A DNA stretch of 41,378 nt from Planctomycetota bacterium. GTDB taxonomy: Bacteria > Planctomycetota > UBA1135 > GCA-002686595. Under the pieces are notes generated by a model. The model ran no database searches and had not been told where the DNA came from. It saw only the letters and a list, made by a program, of their open reading frames with translations. Position 1 is the stretch's first letter. Every line of letters starts with the position of its first letter. Positions 10,176 to 21,100 of the stretch are shown here, in pieces. The DNA is taken from contig JAJDEV010000202.1 in NCBI GenBank assembly GCA_029259605.1, positions 1 to 41,378 of the forward strand. The letters are read 5' to 3'. A program made the position numbers and the translations under genes.

Positions 10176-13100
10176 CTTCGGATTCGTCTGCGCTGCATGA
10201 GCGTCTTCCGCCCTGCTGCGAGGTCTCGGCCCCGCTCGTTTCGTTGCGTCGTCGTCGGTTCTCGTGTGCCCAGTCGGGCTGCCAGCGTGCTGATCGTGGG
10301 GTACTGGAACAGCTCGATGATCGTGAGTTCGATGCCGAGCCCCTTCATGAGTCGGCCACGCACCTCCGCTAGCAGGAGCGAGTGGCCGCCAAGATCGAAG
10401 AAGTTCGTGTCGATCGCCACGCGCTCGACGCCGAGCACGTCGCTCCAAACCTCGGCGATGGCGCGTTCGGTGTCGTTGCGCGGCGCGACGTACTCGCCCC
10501 CGCCCACGAGCGCAGGCGCGGCGTCGAGAGTGCGTAGCGCGACGCGATCGGTCTTCCCGTTCGGCGTCTGCGGCAACGCGTCGAGCTCGACGAACGCGGC
10601 CGGGACCATGTAGGCGGGCAGCTTCTCGCGCGCGGTGCCGCGCAGCGCCTCGACGTCGAGCTTGCCCTCGGACTTGGCCGTGCGCACCAGGTACGCGGTG
10701 AGGCGTTGGTCACCGGGCGTGTCCTCGCGCACGACACACACGCAGCGCTCGATGCCGGCGGCGTCGCCGAGCACGGCCTCGATCTCGCCGAGCTCGATGC
10801 GGAAGCCGCGCAGCTTGACCTGGTCGTCGATGCGACCGAGGCATTCGAGTTCGCCGTTCGCGAGCCAGCGCGCCTCGTCGCCCGTGCGGTACATGCGCGC
10901 GTTCGGTCGCGACGCGAACGGGTCGGGCACGAAGCGCTCGGCGGTCAGCTCGGGGCGGCCGAGGTATCCGCGTGCAAGTCCGTCGCCGCCGATGAACAGC
11001 TCGCCGGGAACGCCGATCGGGCACGGCTCGAGGTTCGCGTCGAGCACGAGCATGCGCGTCGACGCGATCGGACGGCCGATCGTGATCGCGCCGTCGTCGT
11101 CGACGCGTTTGCACGCCGACCAGATCGTCGTCTCGGTCGGGCCGTACAGGTTCCACAGCTCCTTCGTGCGCGGAACCAGCTCGTCCGCGAGCTCGCGCGG
11201 CAGCGCTTCGCCGCCGCAGAAGGCGCGCAGTGTCTCGTCGCCGTCCCATCCGTTGAGCAGGAGCAGACGCCAGGTGGCCGGCGTCGCCTGCATCACGGTC
11301 GGACTCAGTCGCTCGACGAGCGCCGCGAGCGCGTCGCCGTCGGAGGTCGCCTCGAACGGCGCGACAATGAGCGTCCCGCCGGTCACGAGCGGCAGCATCA
11401 CCTCGAGCACCGAGATGTCGAAGGAGAGCGTCGTGACCGCGAGCAAGCGGTCGTCGCTCCCGAAGCCGGGCTCGCGCGCCATCGAAGCGAGGAAGTTCGA
11501 CACGGAGCGATGCTCGAGCTCGACGCCCTTCGGACGCCCCGTCGAGCCGGAGGTGTAGATCACGTACATCCGATCGCGCACGTCGGTGGCGCGATCGAGG
11601 CGCGCGACGGCGGCGCTCGCGATGTCGTCCGCGTGCGTGTCGAGCTCGATCGCGGCGAGCCCCGCGGGCAGCAGCTCGCGGAGCGCGCGCGTCGTGACGG
11701 CGAAGCGCAAGCCCGCGTCGTCCGCCATGTAGGCGATGCGATCGCGCGGATAGGCGGGATCGAGCGGCACGTAGGCCGCGCCGGTCTTCAGGATGCCGAG
11801 CAGCGCGACGATCATGTCGGCCGAGCGGTCGAGGCACAGACCGACGAGGTCCCCGCCGGCGACGCCTTGCACGCCCAAGTGGTGCGCGAGGCGATTCGCG
11901 CGCTCGTCGAGCTCGCGGTAGGTCAGCACGTCGTCGTTCGCGGCGGCGGCATCGCGCGGGAAGACGAGCGCCGTCGCGTCGGGCGCCGCATCCGCGCGCG
12001 CCTCGAACTGGACGTGGATCGGCAGCTCGGGAAAGTCCTTCTGCGTGTCGTTCCACGCGTCGACGACGAGCTCGCGCTCGGCGGCCGGAACGACCGCGAG
12101 GCGAGACAGCGGCGCGTTCGGATCCGCCACCGCCGACGCGAGCAGCGTCTCGTACGAGGCGAGCAGGCGCTCGATCGTCCCGCGCTCGAAGAGGTCCGTG
12201 CTGTATTCGACCCACGCGTCCACGCCGCCGTCCACTTGGTGCGCCGTCAGCATCAGATCGGTCCGCGCGACCTGCGTGTCGAGCTCGAACAGCTCGAGCT
12301 CGATGTCCCCCATCCTCGCGCGCTTCCCGCTGCCGTCCTCGGTCATGAAGATCGTCTGGAAGAGCGGCGTGTACGCGAGGTTGCGCTCGGGCTGCAGCTC
12401 CTCGACGAGCTTCTCGAACGGGACGTCCTGGTTCTCGAAGGCCGAGAGCGACGTGTCCTTGGCGCGCGCGACGAGCGTGCGGAAGCTCGGGTCGTCGTTC
12501 GCGTCGGTGCGCAGCACGAGCGTGTTGGCGAAGAAGCCGATGAGCCCCTCGACCTCGCTCCGGCCGCGGTTCGCGACGATCGTTCCGATCGCGAGGTCGG
12601 TCTGGCGCGACCAACGCGTGAGCAACGCCTGATAACCGGCGAGCAGCACCATGTAGAGCGTCGCGTTCTCCGCGCGCGCGAGTGCGCCGAGCGCGTCGAC
12701 GAGCTCGCGCGACAGGACACGGCTGGCGTTCGCGCCGCGATAGCTCTGCACCGCGGGCCGCGGCCGGTCGGTCGGCAGATCGAGCACGGGCAGACTCGTG
12801 CCGAGCGACACGCGGTGGACTTCGAGCTGACGCTCGAGCTCGGCGCTGGCGAGGAAGTCCTGCTGCCAGCGCGCGAAGTCGGCGTATTGAACGGGCAACG
12901 CGGGCAGCGTCGCTTCGCGGCCACCGACGCGCGCGGCGTACAGCTCGGCGACCTCGCGCAGCAGCACGTCCGCCGACCAACCGTCGAACACGATGTGGTG
13001 CACGAGCAGGAAGAGCACGTGCTCGTCCGTGTCGAGCCGCAGCAGCGCGGGACGGAGCAGCGGACCGGCGGCGAGATCGAAGGGCTCGTCCGCGCGCTCG

Positions 13101-13630
13101 GAGAGCAGCGCCCGCGCGTTCGTGCGCCGCGCCTCCGTCGTCGCGCCTTCGACGTCGACGACGGGCAGTTCGATCGGAGCGGGCGCGTCCACCTCCTGCG
13201 TCGGCGTTCCCTCGTCGTGCACGAAGCGCGTGCGCAGGACGTCGTGCCGACCGACGACCTGCGACAGCGCGTACGCGAGCGCGTCCGTGTCGAGCGCACC
13301 GCGCAGCGTCCACGCGAGCGGCATGTTGTAGACCGCCGTGTTCGGCTCGAGCTGATCGAGGAACCACAGACGGCGCTGGCTGAACGAGAGCGGTGCGGCC
13401 CCGCCATCGCCCGTCGCCTCGATGCGCGCCGTCGGCTCGGTCGCGGCGTCCTTGCTGCCGCGCGCACGATTCTTCAACAGGCGCAAGAGCTCGTCCTTGT
13501 GCGCCTTGATGCTCGCCACCAACTCGGCGTCGAGCACGCCCTTCGGCGCGCTGAGCCCGAGCTCGTCACCGTCGGCCCAGAGCTTCACGCCCAGGTCACG
13601 CAGCTGCGCGAGGAGTGCCGAAGTGGTCAC
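10172..13630 (-). CDS. NRPS module, TubC docking-C-A(Gly?)-T
   Basis: Single-module synthetase of 1152 residues. TubC docking domain (1-53, KLWADGDELGLSAPKG), condensation domain with HHIVFDG at 211-217, adenylation domain with YTSGSTGRPKG at 692-702, carrier protein Ser1084 (LGGHS) and a basic tail ending RKTLMQRRRIRR. Pocket residues aligned to GrsA are D738, I739, L742, Q781, F804, G806, L828, I836 and W837 (DILQFGLIW), closely matching the glycine code. The GTG start at 13630 overlaps the upstream PKS stop by four bases (GTGA), which suggests translational coupling. Its own stop overlaps the next ATG in the same way. The upstream donor is a PKS with an acidic EEFKL tail, the expected partner for a TubC-type docking domain. 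Role: condenses the PKS-extended chain with the next amino acid. Confidence 0.96.
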   Translation of the reverse strand: MTTSALLAQLRDLGVKLWADGDELGLSAPKGVLDAELVASIKAHKDELLRLLKNRARGSKDAATEPTARIEATGDGGAAPLSFSQRRLWFLDQLEPNTAVYNMPLAWTLRGALDTDALAYALSQVVGRHDVLRTRFVHDEGTPTQEVDAPAPIELPVVDVEGATTEARRTNARALLSERADEPFDLAAGPLLRPALLRLDTDEHVLFLLVHHIVFDGWSADVLLREVAELYAARVGGREATLPALPVQYADFARWQQDFLASAELERQLEVHRVSLGTSLPVLDLPTDRPRPAVQSYRGANASRVLSRELVDALGALARAENATLYMVLLAGYQALLTRWSRQTDLAIGTIVANRGRSEVEGLIGFFANTLVLRTDANDDPSFRTLVARAKDTSLSAFENQDVPFEKLVEELQPERNLAYTPLFQTIFMTEDGSGKRARMGDIELELFELDTQVARTDLMLTAHQVDGGVDAWVEYSTDLFERGTIERLLASYETLLASAVADPNAPLSRLAVVPAAERELVVDAWNDTQKDFPELPIHVQFEARADAAPDATALVFPRDAAAANDDVLTYRELDERANRLAHHLGVQGVAGGDLVGLCLDRSADMIVALLGILKTGAAYVPLDPAYPRDRIAYMADDAGLRFAVTTRALRELLPAGLAAIELDTHADDIASAAVARLDRATDVRDRMYVIYTSGSTGRPKGVELEHRSVSNFLASMAREPGFGSDDRLLAVTTLSFDISVLEVMLPLVTGGTLIVAPFEATSDGDALAALVERLSPTVMQATPATWRLLLLNGWDGDETLRAFCGGEALPRELADELVPRTKELWNLYGPTETTIWSACKRVDDDGAITIGRPIASTRMLVLDANLEPCPIGVPGELFIGGDGLARGYLGRPELTAERFVPDPFASRPNARMYRTGDEARWLANGELECLGRIDDQVKLRGFRIELGEIEAVLGDAAGIERCVCVVREDTPGDQRLTAYLVRTAKSEGKLDVEALRGTAREKLPAYMVPAAFVELDALPQTPNGKTDRVALRTLDAAPALVGGGEYVAPRNDTERAIAEVWSDVLGVERVAIDTNFFDLGGHSLLLAEVRGRLMKGLGIELTIIELFQYPTISTLAARLGTREPTTTQRNERGRDLAAGRKTLMQRRRIRR

Positions 13631-16600
13631 AGCTTGAACTCCTCGGTCTCGGTCGCGGTCGACGTCGCGCCCTCGAGGCCTTCGAGCAGCTGCATCGCGT
13701 CGATGCGCTCGGCGAGCTCGGCCACGGTCGGCGTGTCGAACAGCTCGCGCATCGAGAGCGTCACGTCGAAGAGCGCGCGCAGTCTGGAGCTGACCTGCAT
13801 GAGCAGGAGCGAGTTGCCGCCGAGCGCGAAGAAGTCGTCGTTCACGCCGACCGCGTCGACGCCGACGAGGTCGGCCCACAGCGTCGCGACCGACGCCTGC
13901 GTCCCGTTGGCGGGCTCGACGAACGGCGTCGCGAGCGCCGGGCGCGGATACGCGGACGACGGCGGCGCGAGCGCCTCGGGCTCCGCGCTTTCGTGCGCGA
14001 GCGCGTGCGTCTCGCGCGCCTGCTCCGCGCGGCGCGCCTCGAGATCCTGGGTCGACACGTAGACGAGCGGCAGCCCGGCGCCGAGGGCGCGCAGGAACAC
14101 GTCGTAGCCCTCGGCGGACGTGAGCCCGAGCGCGAGCGCGCGCTCGCGTCCGGCGCGCAACGCTTCGGGAACGACCCCGCGCGCCGCCATGCCGGCCTCG
14201 CTCCACGCCTCCCACGCGATCGAGAGATAGCGCGTGTCCGACTCGCGGTCGCGCTGCGTCGCGAAGGCATCGAGGAACGCGTTGGCCGCGAAGTAGTCCA
14301 CCTGCCCGACGCCGTCGAGCGCCGTCGCGAGCGACGAGCAGCAGACGAAGAAATCGAGCGCGTGTTCGGCGACCGCGGCGTCGAGCACGCGCGCACCGCG
14401 CACCTTGGGTGCGAGCACTTCCTCGGCCGCCGCGCGCGTCTTGAGCGCGAGCAGCCCGTCGCCCTGCACGCCGGCCGCGTGAATGACGCCGTGCAGCGCG
14501 CCGAAACGCTCGACGGTCTCGCGCACCGCGCGCTCGACGTCCCCGGGATCGGACACGTCGGCGGCGACCGTCAGCACCTCGCCGCCGGCGGCTTCGATGC
14601 GTTGCACGGCCGCGACGCTGGCCGCGGACGGCGACGCCGCGGTGCGGCCGACGAGCGCGAGCTTGGCGCCGAAGTCGCGCGCGAGTCCTTCGGCCAGCGC
14701 GAGCCCGATGCCGCCGAACCCGCCGGTGATCAGAACCACGGCGTTTTCCCGTAACCGAGCCCGATCCCGAACGTCCTCCCCGGGCGGGTGGGGGCTAGGG
14801 ATGGGAGATTTTTCGAGGCGTTCGAAGGCCGGCAACCAGCGCTGTCCGCCGCGCAACGCGACGACCGGCGCGTCGCCACCCAGCTCGAGGATCAAATCCG
14901 ACGCGAGCCCCGCGACGTCCCGCCCGGGCTCCAGATCGATGCTCCGACAGCGCACGCCGTCGAGCTCCGCGCGGATCGCCTTGCACACGCCGAGCAGCGT
15001 GGCGTGGTCCGGCGCGCAGAGCTCGTCGAACACGCCCTGCATTCCGGCGGTCACGACGTCGATCGCCACCGGGTTTCCGAGGTCGAGCTCCGCCAACGCT
15101 TGCGCGAGCGCGAGCACGTGGAAGAAGCCGTCGTCCTGTGCGCGCTCGCCGTCGAACGCGTCGAGCGCGAGCAAGTGCACGATGCGGTCCGGCTTCGATT
15201 CGGTGCAGAGCCGCGCGAAGCCGGCGGCGTCGCGCGGCGCGTCCACGCCGGGCACGACGCCGACGTCCGCTCCGCGCGCGCGCAGCGTCTCCGCGAACGC
15301 CTCGCCCACACCGCCCGCGTCGCCGAACACGAGCACGCGCTCGGCCGTCGTCGTTCCGGTGCAGCGCACGCCGCGCCGCCACGACGCCGTCGACAACCAT
15401 TCGTCGGACTGCAGCCGTGCCGCGGGATCGACGCGCGGCTGCGCGCTCGCGTCCGCCTCGACCCAGTAGCGCTGGCGCTCGAAGGGATAGGTCGGCAACG
15501 GCACGCGGCGACGCGCGGCATCGTTCGCGAGCTGCGCCCAGTCGATCCGCACGCCGTGGCACCAGAGCGCGCCGAGCGCTTCTCGCAAGAACGCGCGGTC
15601 GTCCGCCTCGGCCTTCGCCTGGCGCGACGATGGAACGACGGCGGCGTCCGGCGCGGTGAGGCGGGCGAGCTGGGTCAACGCCTGCCCCGGTCCGACCTCG
15701 AGCATCACGTGCCCGCCGGCGGCGAGCGCCTCGACGCCGGCCGCGAAGCGCACGGGCTCGCGCAAGTGGCGCACCCAGTACGCGGGGTCACACGCGTCGG
15801 CGTCGCTCAAGCGCTCGCCGGTCGTGCACGACACGACGTGCTTCGACGGCGCCGAGAGCCGCACCTTGCGGACCTCCGCCTCGAACGCCGCGAGGATCGG
15901 ATCCATCAGCGCGGAGTGGAAGGCGTGGCTCGTGTGCAGCGGGCGCGCGGCGACTTTGCGCGAACGCAGCGCCTTGCGCACGTCTTCGAGCGCGGCCGTG
16001 GGGCCCGCGACGACCACGAGCTCGGGCGCGTTGACGACCGCGACGCTCACGCCGTCGAGCGCCAGCTCGGCGAGCAACGCTTCGACCTCGCGCTCGGCCA
16101 GCGGCACGGCGAGCATGCCGCCACTCCCGCTCGCGTCGCCGCTCGGCAGGCTGCCGATCAGGCGGCCGCGCGCGGCGACGAGCGTCAGCGCGTCGTCGAG
16201 CGAGAACACGCCGGCGAGGCACGCGGCGACATACTCGCCGATCGAGTGACCGAGCATCGCCGCCGGCTCGACTCCCCACGCCTCGAGCTGCTTCGCGAGC
16301 GCGTACTCGACGACGAAGAGCGCGGGCTGCGTGTGCTGGGTCTGCTCGAGCTCCTTCGACACGCCCTCCGCATCGCCGGTCGGGAACATGAGCGTGCGCA
16401 GGTCGACACCGACGAGCGGGGTCAGGCGCTCGCAGCAGAGGTCGACCTCGGCGCGGAACACGGACTCGCTCTGGTACACGCCGCGCAACATGTTCGCGAA
16501 CTGCGTCCCTTGCCCGGAGAACAGGAACGCGAGCTTGGCGCCCTTCTCGAGCGCTTGCTCGTTGCAGGTCCCGGTCGCACCGGCGTGCTCGCGCAACGCG

Positions 16601-18132
16601 CGCCGCGCTTCCTCGACGCTCGTGCACGCGATCGCGCGTCGCACGGCGAACGCCTTGCGACCGACCTGGAGCGTGTGCGCGACGTCGGCGAGCGAGAGGC
16701 ACGCGCCCGCGCCCTCGAGGTGATCGGCGAGCCGCTCCCCCATCGCCGCGAGCGCCGACGCGCTGCGCGCGGAAAGCACGAGCACCTCGGGCGCGTCGCT
16801 CGACACGGCGCGCACCGACGCGTCCGGCGCCTGCTCGATCACGACGTGCGCGTTCGTTCCGCCCATGCCGAACGAGCTCACGCCGGCGCGCCGCGGATGA
16901 TCCGCCTGCGGCCAGTCCGCGCGCCGCGCGCTGACGAAGAACGGGCTCGTCTCCAGGTCGAGCGCCGGGTTCGGCGTCTCGAAGTGCAAGCTCGCCGGCA
17001 GCACGCCGTGCTCGACCGCGCACGCGGCCTTGATCAGTCCGGACACGCCCGCCGCCGCGTCGAGGTGTCCGACGTTCGTCTTCAGCGAACCGATGCCGCA
17101 GAAACCCGTCCCGGTCGCGCCGCCGCCGCGGAAGGCCTGCGTGAGCGCGGCGACCTCGATCGGGTCGCCGAGGTTCGTTCCCGTGCCGTGGCATTCGATG
17201 TACCCGATCGAATTCGGGTCGACGCCCGCGACCTCGAGCGCTTCGGCGACGACCTCGGCCTGACCGTCGACGCCCGGCGCGTTGAAGCTGACCTTGCGCA
17301 CGCCGTCGTTGTTCAGCGCGGAGCCCTTGATCACGGCGTGGATCGTGTCGCCGTCCTCGACCGCGTCGACGAGCCGCTTCAGCACGACCGCCGCGACGCC
17401 GTTGCCCCCCACCTGTCCGTTCGCGCGCGCGTCGAAGGCGCGCAGGTGGCCGTCGGGCGAGAAGATGCCGCCGTCGATGAACGTGTAGCCGCTCTTCTGG
17501 AACGCGCTGATCGACGCACCGCCCGCGAGCGCCATGTCCGACTCGCCGTTCACGAGGCTCTGACAAGCGAGGTGCACGGCGACGAGCGACGTCGAGCACG
17601 CGGTCTGCACCGACACGCTCGGCCCGACGAGGTCGAGCTTGTACGACACGCGCGTCGCGACGAAGTCCTTCTCGCTCGCGATCGTCGTCGCCACCGGCCC
17701 CATGCGCTCGAGCACGCGCGGGTTCCGGAGCAGCTGGTTCACGAAGTAGTGGTTCTTGCCCGCGCCGGCGAAGACACCGATCGCGCCGTCATAGCGCGAC
17801 ACGTCGTAGCCCGCGTCCTCGAACGCTTCCCACGCGCACTCGAGGAACACGCGCTGCTGCGGGTCCATGAGCTCGGCCTCGCGCGGCGTCACGTCGAAAA
17901 ACGGCGCGTCGAAGAGGTCTGGCCCCTCGAGAAACGCGCACGCCTTGACGTAGTTCGGGTCGGAGAGCTCGGCGTCCGTCACGCCCGCGGCGCGCAATGC
18001 GTCGTCGGAGAGCGACTCGATCGACTCGACGCCGTCTCGCACGTTGGACCAGAGGCGCGCGACGTTCTCGGCGCCCGGAAAGCGTCCGGCCATGCCGACG
18101 ATCGCGACGGCGTTCGCGTCGAACTCGCTCAC
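13627..18132 (-). CDS. Type I PKS module, KS-AT(malonyl)-KR-ACP
   Basis: Polyketide synthase module of 1501 residues. KS has Cys179 (TACSTS), His315 (ECHGTGT) and His355 (KTNVGHL). AT has Ser630 (GHSIGEY) and HAFH at 736-739, suggesting malonyl-CoA. KR has ITGGFGGIG at 1135-1143, Tyr1280 and Asn1284. ACP Ser1441 (LGGNS) follows, then an acidic tail ending TETEEFKL. There is no dehydratase. GTG at 18132 overlaps the stop of the first NRPS (GTGA). It acts directly after a predicted Leu module, so its product would be a 4-amino-3-hydroxy-6-methylheptanoyl (statine) thioester. A proline-rich, then charged stretch (about residues 1108-1128) before the KR is absent from the sister PKS at 5550-10175 and looks like a linker insertion. 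KR stereochemistry cannot be read with confidence; no LDD motif is seen. Confidence 0.97.
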   Translation of the reverse strand: MSEFDANAVAIVGMAGRFPGAENVARLWSNVRDGVESIESLSDDALRAAGVTDAELSDPNYVKACAFLEGPDLFDAPFFDVTPREAELMDPQQRVFLECAWEAFEDAGYDVSRYDGAIGVFAGAGKNHYFVNQLLRNPRVLERMGPVATTIASEKDFVATRVSYKLDLVGPSVSVQTACSTSLVAVHLACQSLVNGESDMALAGGASISAFQKSGYTFIDGGIFSPDGHLRAFDARANGQVGGNGVAAVVLKRLVDAVEDGDTIHAVIKGSALNNDGVRKVSFNAPGVDGQAEVVAEALEVAGVDPNSIGYIECHGTGTNLGDPIEVAALTQAFRGGGATGTGFCGIGSLKTNVGHLDAAAGVSGLIKAACAVEHGVLPASLHFETPNPALDLETSPFFVSARRADWPQADHPRRAGVSSFGMGGTNAHVVIEQAPDASVRAVSSDAPEVLVLSARSASALAAMGERLADHLEGAGACLSLADVAHTLQVGRKAFAVRRAIACTSVEEARRALREHAGATGTCNEQALEKGAKLAFLFSGQGTQFANMLRGVYQSESVFRAEVDLCCERLTPLVGVDLRTLMFPTGDAEGVSKELEQTQHTQPALFVVEYALAKQLEAWGVEPAAMLGHSIGEYVAACLAGVFSLDDALTLVAARGRLIGSLPSGDASGSGGMLAVPLAEREVEALLAELALDGVSVAVVNAPELVVVAGPTAALEDVRKALRSRKVAARPLHTSHAFHSALMDPILAAFEAEVRKVRLSAPSKHVVSCTTGERLSDADACDPAYWVRHLREPVRFAAGVEALAAGGHVMLEVGPGQALTQLARLTAPDAAVVPSSRQAKAEADDRAFLREALGALWCHGVRIDWAQLANDAARRRVPLPTYPFERQRYWVEADASAQPRVDPAARLQSDEWLSTASWRRGVRCTGTTTAERVLVFGDAGGVGEAFAETLRARGADVGVVPGVDAPRDAAGFARLCTESKPDRIVHLLALDAFDGERAQDDGFFHVLALAQALAELDLGNPVAIDVVTAGMQGVFDELCAPDHATLLGVCKAIRAELDGVRCRSIDLEPGRDVAGLASDLILELGGDAPVVALRGGQRWLPAFERLEKSPIPSPHPPGEDVRDRARLRENAVVLITGGFGGIGLALAEGLARDFGAKLALVGRTAASPSAASVAAVQRIEAAGGEVLTVAADVSDPGDVERAVRETVERFGALHGVIHAAGVQGDGLLALKTRAAAEEVLAPKVRGARVLDAAVAEHALDFFVCCSSLATALDGVGQVDYFAANAFLDAFATQRDRESDTRYLSIAWEAWSEAGMAARGVVPEALRAGRERALALGLTSAEGYDVFLRALGAGLPLVYVSTQDLEARRAEQARETHALAHESAEPEALAPPSSAYPRPALATPFVEPANGTQASVATLWADLVGVDAVGVNDDFFALGGNSLLLMQVSSRLRALFDVTLSMRELFDTPTVAELAERIDAMQLLEGLEGATSTATETEEFKL

Positions 18133-21100
18133 GACGATCGCCTCCCACGCTTCTTGCGCTTGCCGGTCGCGGCGCGTTCCTGCAGCGCTTCGCGCCGACG
18201 CGCGCCACGGTCGCGGCTCGCCTCGACCGCCGCGCCGTTCGACGCGTCGGAGCGCGTCGCCAGGTGCGCGGCGAGCGAGTGAATGGTCGGGTGGCGGAAG
18301 AGCTCGACGATCGAGAGCGGCGGCGACGGCTCGGGCTCGATCGAATCCTGCAGGCGCGCGTGCACCTGTGCGAGCAAGAGCGAGTGTCCGCCCAGATCGA
18401 AGAAGTTGCGCGACGCGCTGACGGCATCGACGCCGAGCAGCTCTCTCCACACGCTCGCGATCTGTTCCTCGAGCGCGCCCTCCGGATCGACGAACTCGTC
18501 GGTCGTGCTCGTGAGGTCGGGGTCGGGTAGCGCGCGCCGATCGACCTTGCCGTTCGGCGTCAGCGGCAGCTCGTCGAGCAGCACGAACGTCGTCGGTACC
18601 ATGTACTCGGGCAGCGTCGCGCGCAGCGTGCCGCGCAGCTCGTCGGACGAAAGCTCGGCACCCTCGGCCGCGACGGCGTAGCCGATCAGCGTCGCCTCAC
18701 CCGCGTCGTCGTGGCGGATGACGACGGCGCAATCCGCCACGTGTTCGTGCTTGCCGACCTGCGCTTCGATCTCGCCGAGCTCGATGCGGAAGCCGCGCAC
18801 TTTGACCTGACCGTCCATGCGGCCGAGGAACTCGAGCTCGCCGTCCGCGCGCCAACGCACGAGGTCGCCGGTGCGATAGATGCGCCCTTCGAGACCGCGC
18901 ACCGGATGCGCGACGAACTTCTCGGCGGTCAGGTCGGGGCGACCGAAGTAGCCGCGTGCGAGGCTCGTCCCGCCGATCGTCAGCTCGCCGGGAACACCGA
19001 CGGGCACGGCCTGGCCGCCGCGGTCGAGGACGTAGACCTGCACATTGTCGATCGGACGGCCGATCGGCGGCGGCGCCGCGGGGGACGTCTCGTCGTCGAA
19101 CAAGACGGGCGTGACGTCGGTCGCCGTCGCGACGACGGTGTTCTCGGTCGGGCCGTAGTGGTTGACGAGTCGGAACGGCAGCGACTGACCGGGCGCGCGG
19201 CGCAGCTTGTCGCCGCCGGTCAGCACGACCTCGAGCGGGAAGTCGAACGGGATGTCCTCGCGCAGCACGGCTTCGGCGAGCGGCGTCGGGAGGAAGCTCT
19301 GCGTGATGCGCTGCTCGACGAGCCATGCGATCAGGCGCGTCGGCGCGAGGCGCACGTCCTCGGGAACGAGGTGCAAGCTCGAACCCGCGAGCAAATACGG
19401 CCACACCTCCCACACCGACGCGTCGAACGCGAGCCCGGCGAGGTGCGTCGCGCGATCCTCGGGCTGCACGTCGTAGGCGCGCTGGTGCCAGGTCGACAGG
19501 TTGACGAGGCCGGTGTGCTCGAGCGCTACACCCTTCGGCGTCCCCGTCGAACCCGACGTGTAGATCACGTAGGCGAGGTTCGTCGGCCGCGACACGCGCT
19601 CGAGGCGTTCCGGACTCTCCGCGTCGACCGAAGCCCAATCGGTGTCGAGCTCGATGCGCGTTCGATTCGGAGTCTGGGGCAGCGCGCTCGCTTCGGTCGA
19701 GAGCGTGAGGATCGCGGCCACGTCCGCATCCTCGAACGTGAACGCCAGGCGCTCGCGCGGATACGCGAGGTCGATCGGCAGGTACGCGCCGCCGGCCTTC
19801 AGCGTGCCGAGGATGCCGACCAGCATTTCGGGCGCGCGGCCGGTCGCGATCGCGACGGGTCGATCGGGCGTCACGCCGAGCGCGCGCAGCCGATGCGCGA
19901 GCTTGTTCGCGCGCTCGTCGAGCTGGCGGTAGGTGAGCTCGACGCCGCCGCCGGCAACCGCGAGCCGGTCCGGCGTGAGGTCGACCTGCTCTTCGAACAG
20001 CGCGTCGACACACGCGTCGTCGCGGATGTCGGCCGCGGTCGTGTTCCAGTCGACGAGGATGCGCTGCTCCTCTTCGGCCGTGAGGATCGGGTGCGAAGCC
20101 AGCGGCGCGTCAGGCGCCAGCGCGGCCTCGGTCAAGAGGCGCTCGAAGTGTCCGAGCAGGTGCTCGATCGTCGACGCGTCGAAGAGGTCCGCGGCGTACT
20201 CGACGGACGCCGACATCGCGTCGCCGTGATCCCAGACGATCAGCGACGCGTCGAACTTCGACGTGTTCGTGTGCATCGCGAGCGGGTCGTCGATCGGCGC
20301 GAGCGTCGTTCCGGGTCCGAGCTCGGACGCTCCCGCCTGCGACTCGAGCGCGGTCTGGTACAGGAACGCGACCTGCACGAGCGGGCTGCGCGAGAGGTCG
20401 CGCTCGACGCCGAGCTCTTCGACCAGGCGCTCGAACGGAAGCTCCTGTTGCGCCTGCGCGCCGCGGTGGAACTCGCTCGCCTCGCGCAGCACGTCGCGAA
20501 ACGACTTGTCACCGGACAGGTCGACGCGGATCGGGAGCATGTTCACGAAGAAGCCGATCAGGTGCTCGAGCTCGACGCGTTGACGGTCCGTCGTCGGCAC
20601 GCCGACCAGGACGTCGTCCTGACCCGAGTAGCGCGAGAGGAGCGCCGACCAGAGCGCGAGCGTCGCGGCGAACGGCGTGACCTTCTCGGTCGCGCAGAGT
20701 TCGCGCAGCTTGGCCACGGCCGCCGGCGCGAGATCGCGCGACGCCGTGCCGCCGGCGAACGATTGAACGGCGGGCCGCGGGCGATCCGTCGGGAGCTGGA
20801 GCACCGGGAGCTCGCCCGCCAGGCGCGCGCGCCACCACGCGAGCTGCTCGGCGTAGCGTTCGCCGCTCATGCGCTCGCGCTGCCACGCGGCCACGTCGGT
20901 GAACTGGATGTCGAGCGCCGGCAGCTCCGTGGTCCCGCCGACGCGGTAGGCGCTGGCGAGGTCGCGGACGAGGATCCCGAGCGACTGGACCTCGGCGACG
21001 ATGTGGTGGATCACCACCACGAGCAGGTGCTCCTCGGGCGCGCGACGCACGAGCGCCAGGCGCGCCACCGGACCGCGCGCCAGGTCGAACGGCGCGGCCG

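Noticed and set aside
10176..10448. N-terminal extension of the PKS to a start at 10448
   Set aside because: The added 91 residues are Arg/His-rich out-of-frame translation of the upstream NRPS end; ATG at 10175 overlaps the stop as ATGA and precedes the KS directly.
5292..14062. Very long plus-strand open frames opposite the NRPS/PKS genes (700-1100 codons)
   Set aside because: They are Arg/Ala/Glu-rich antisense shadows of high-GC coding DNA, show no domain motif, and the minus strand there has complete catalytic motifs.
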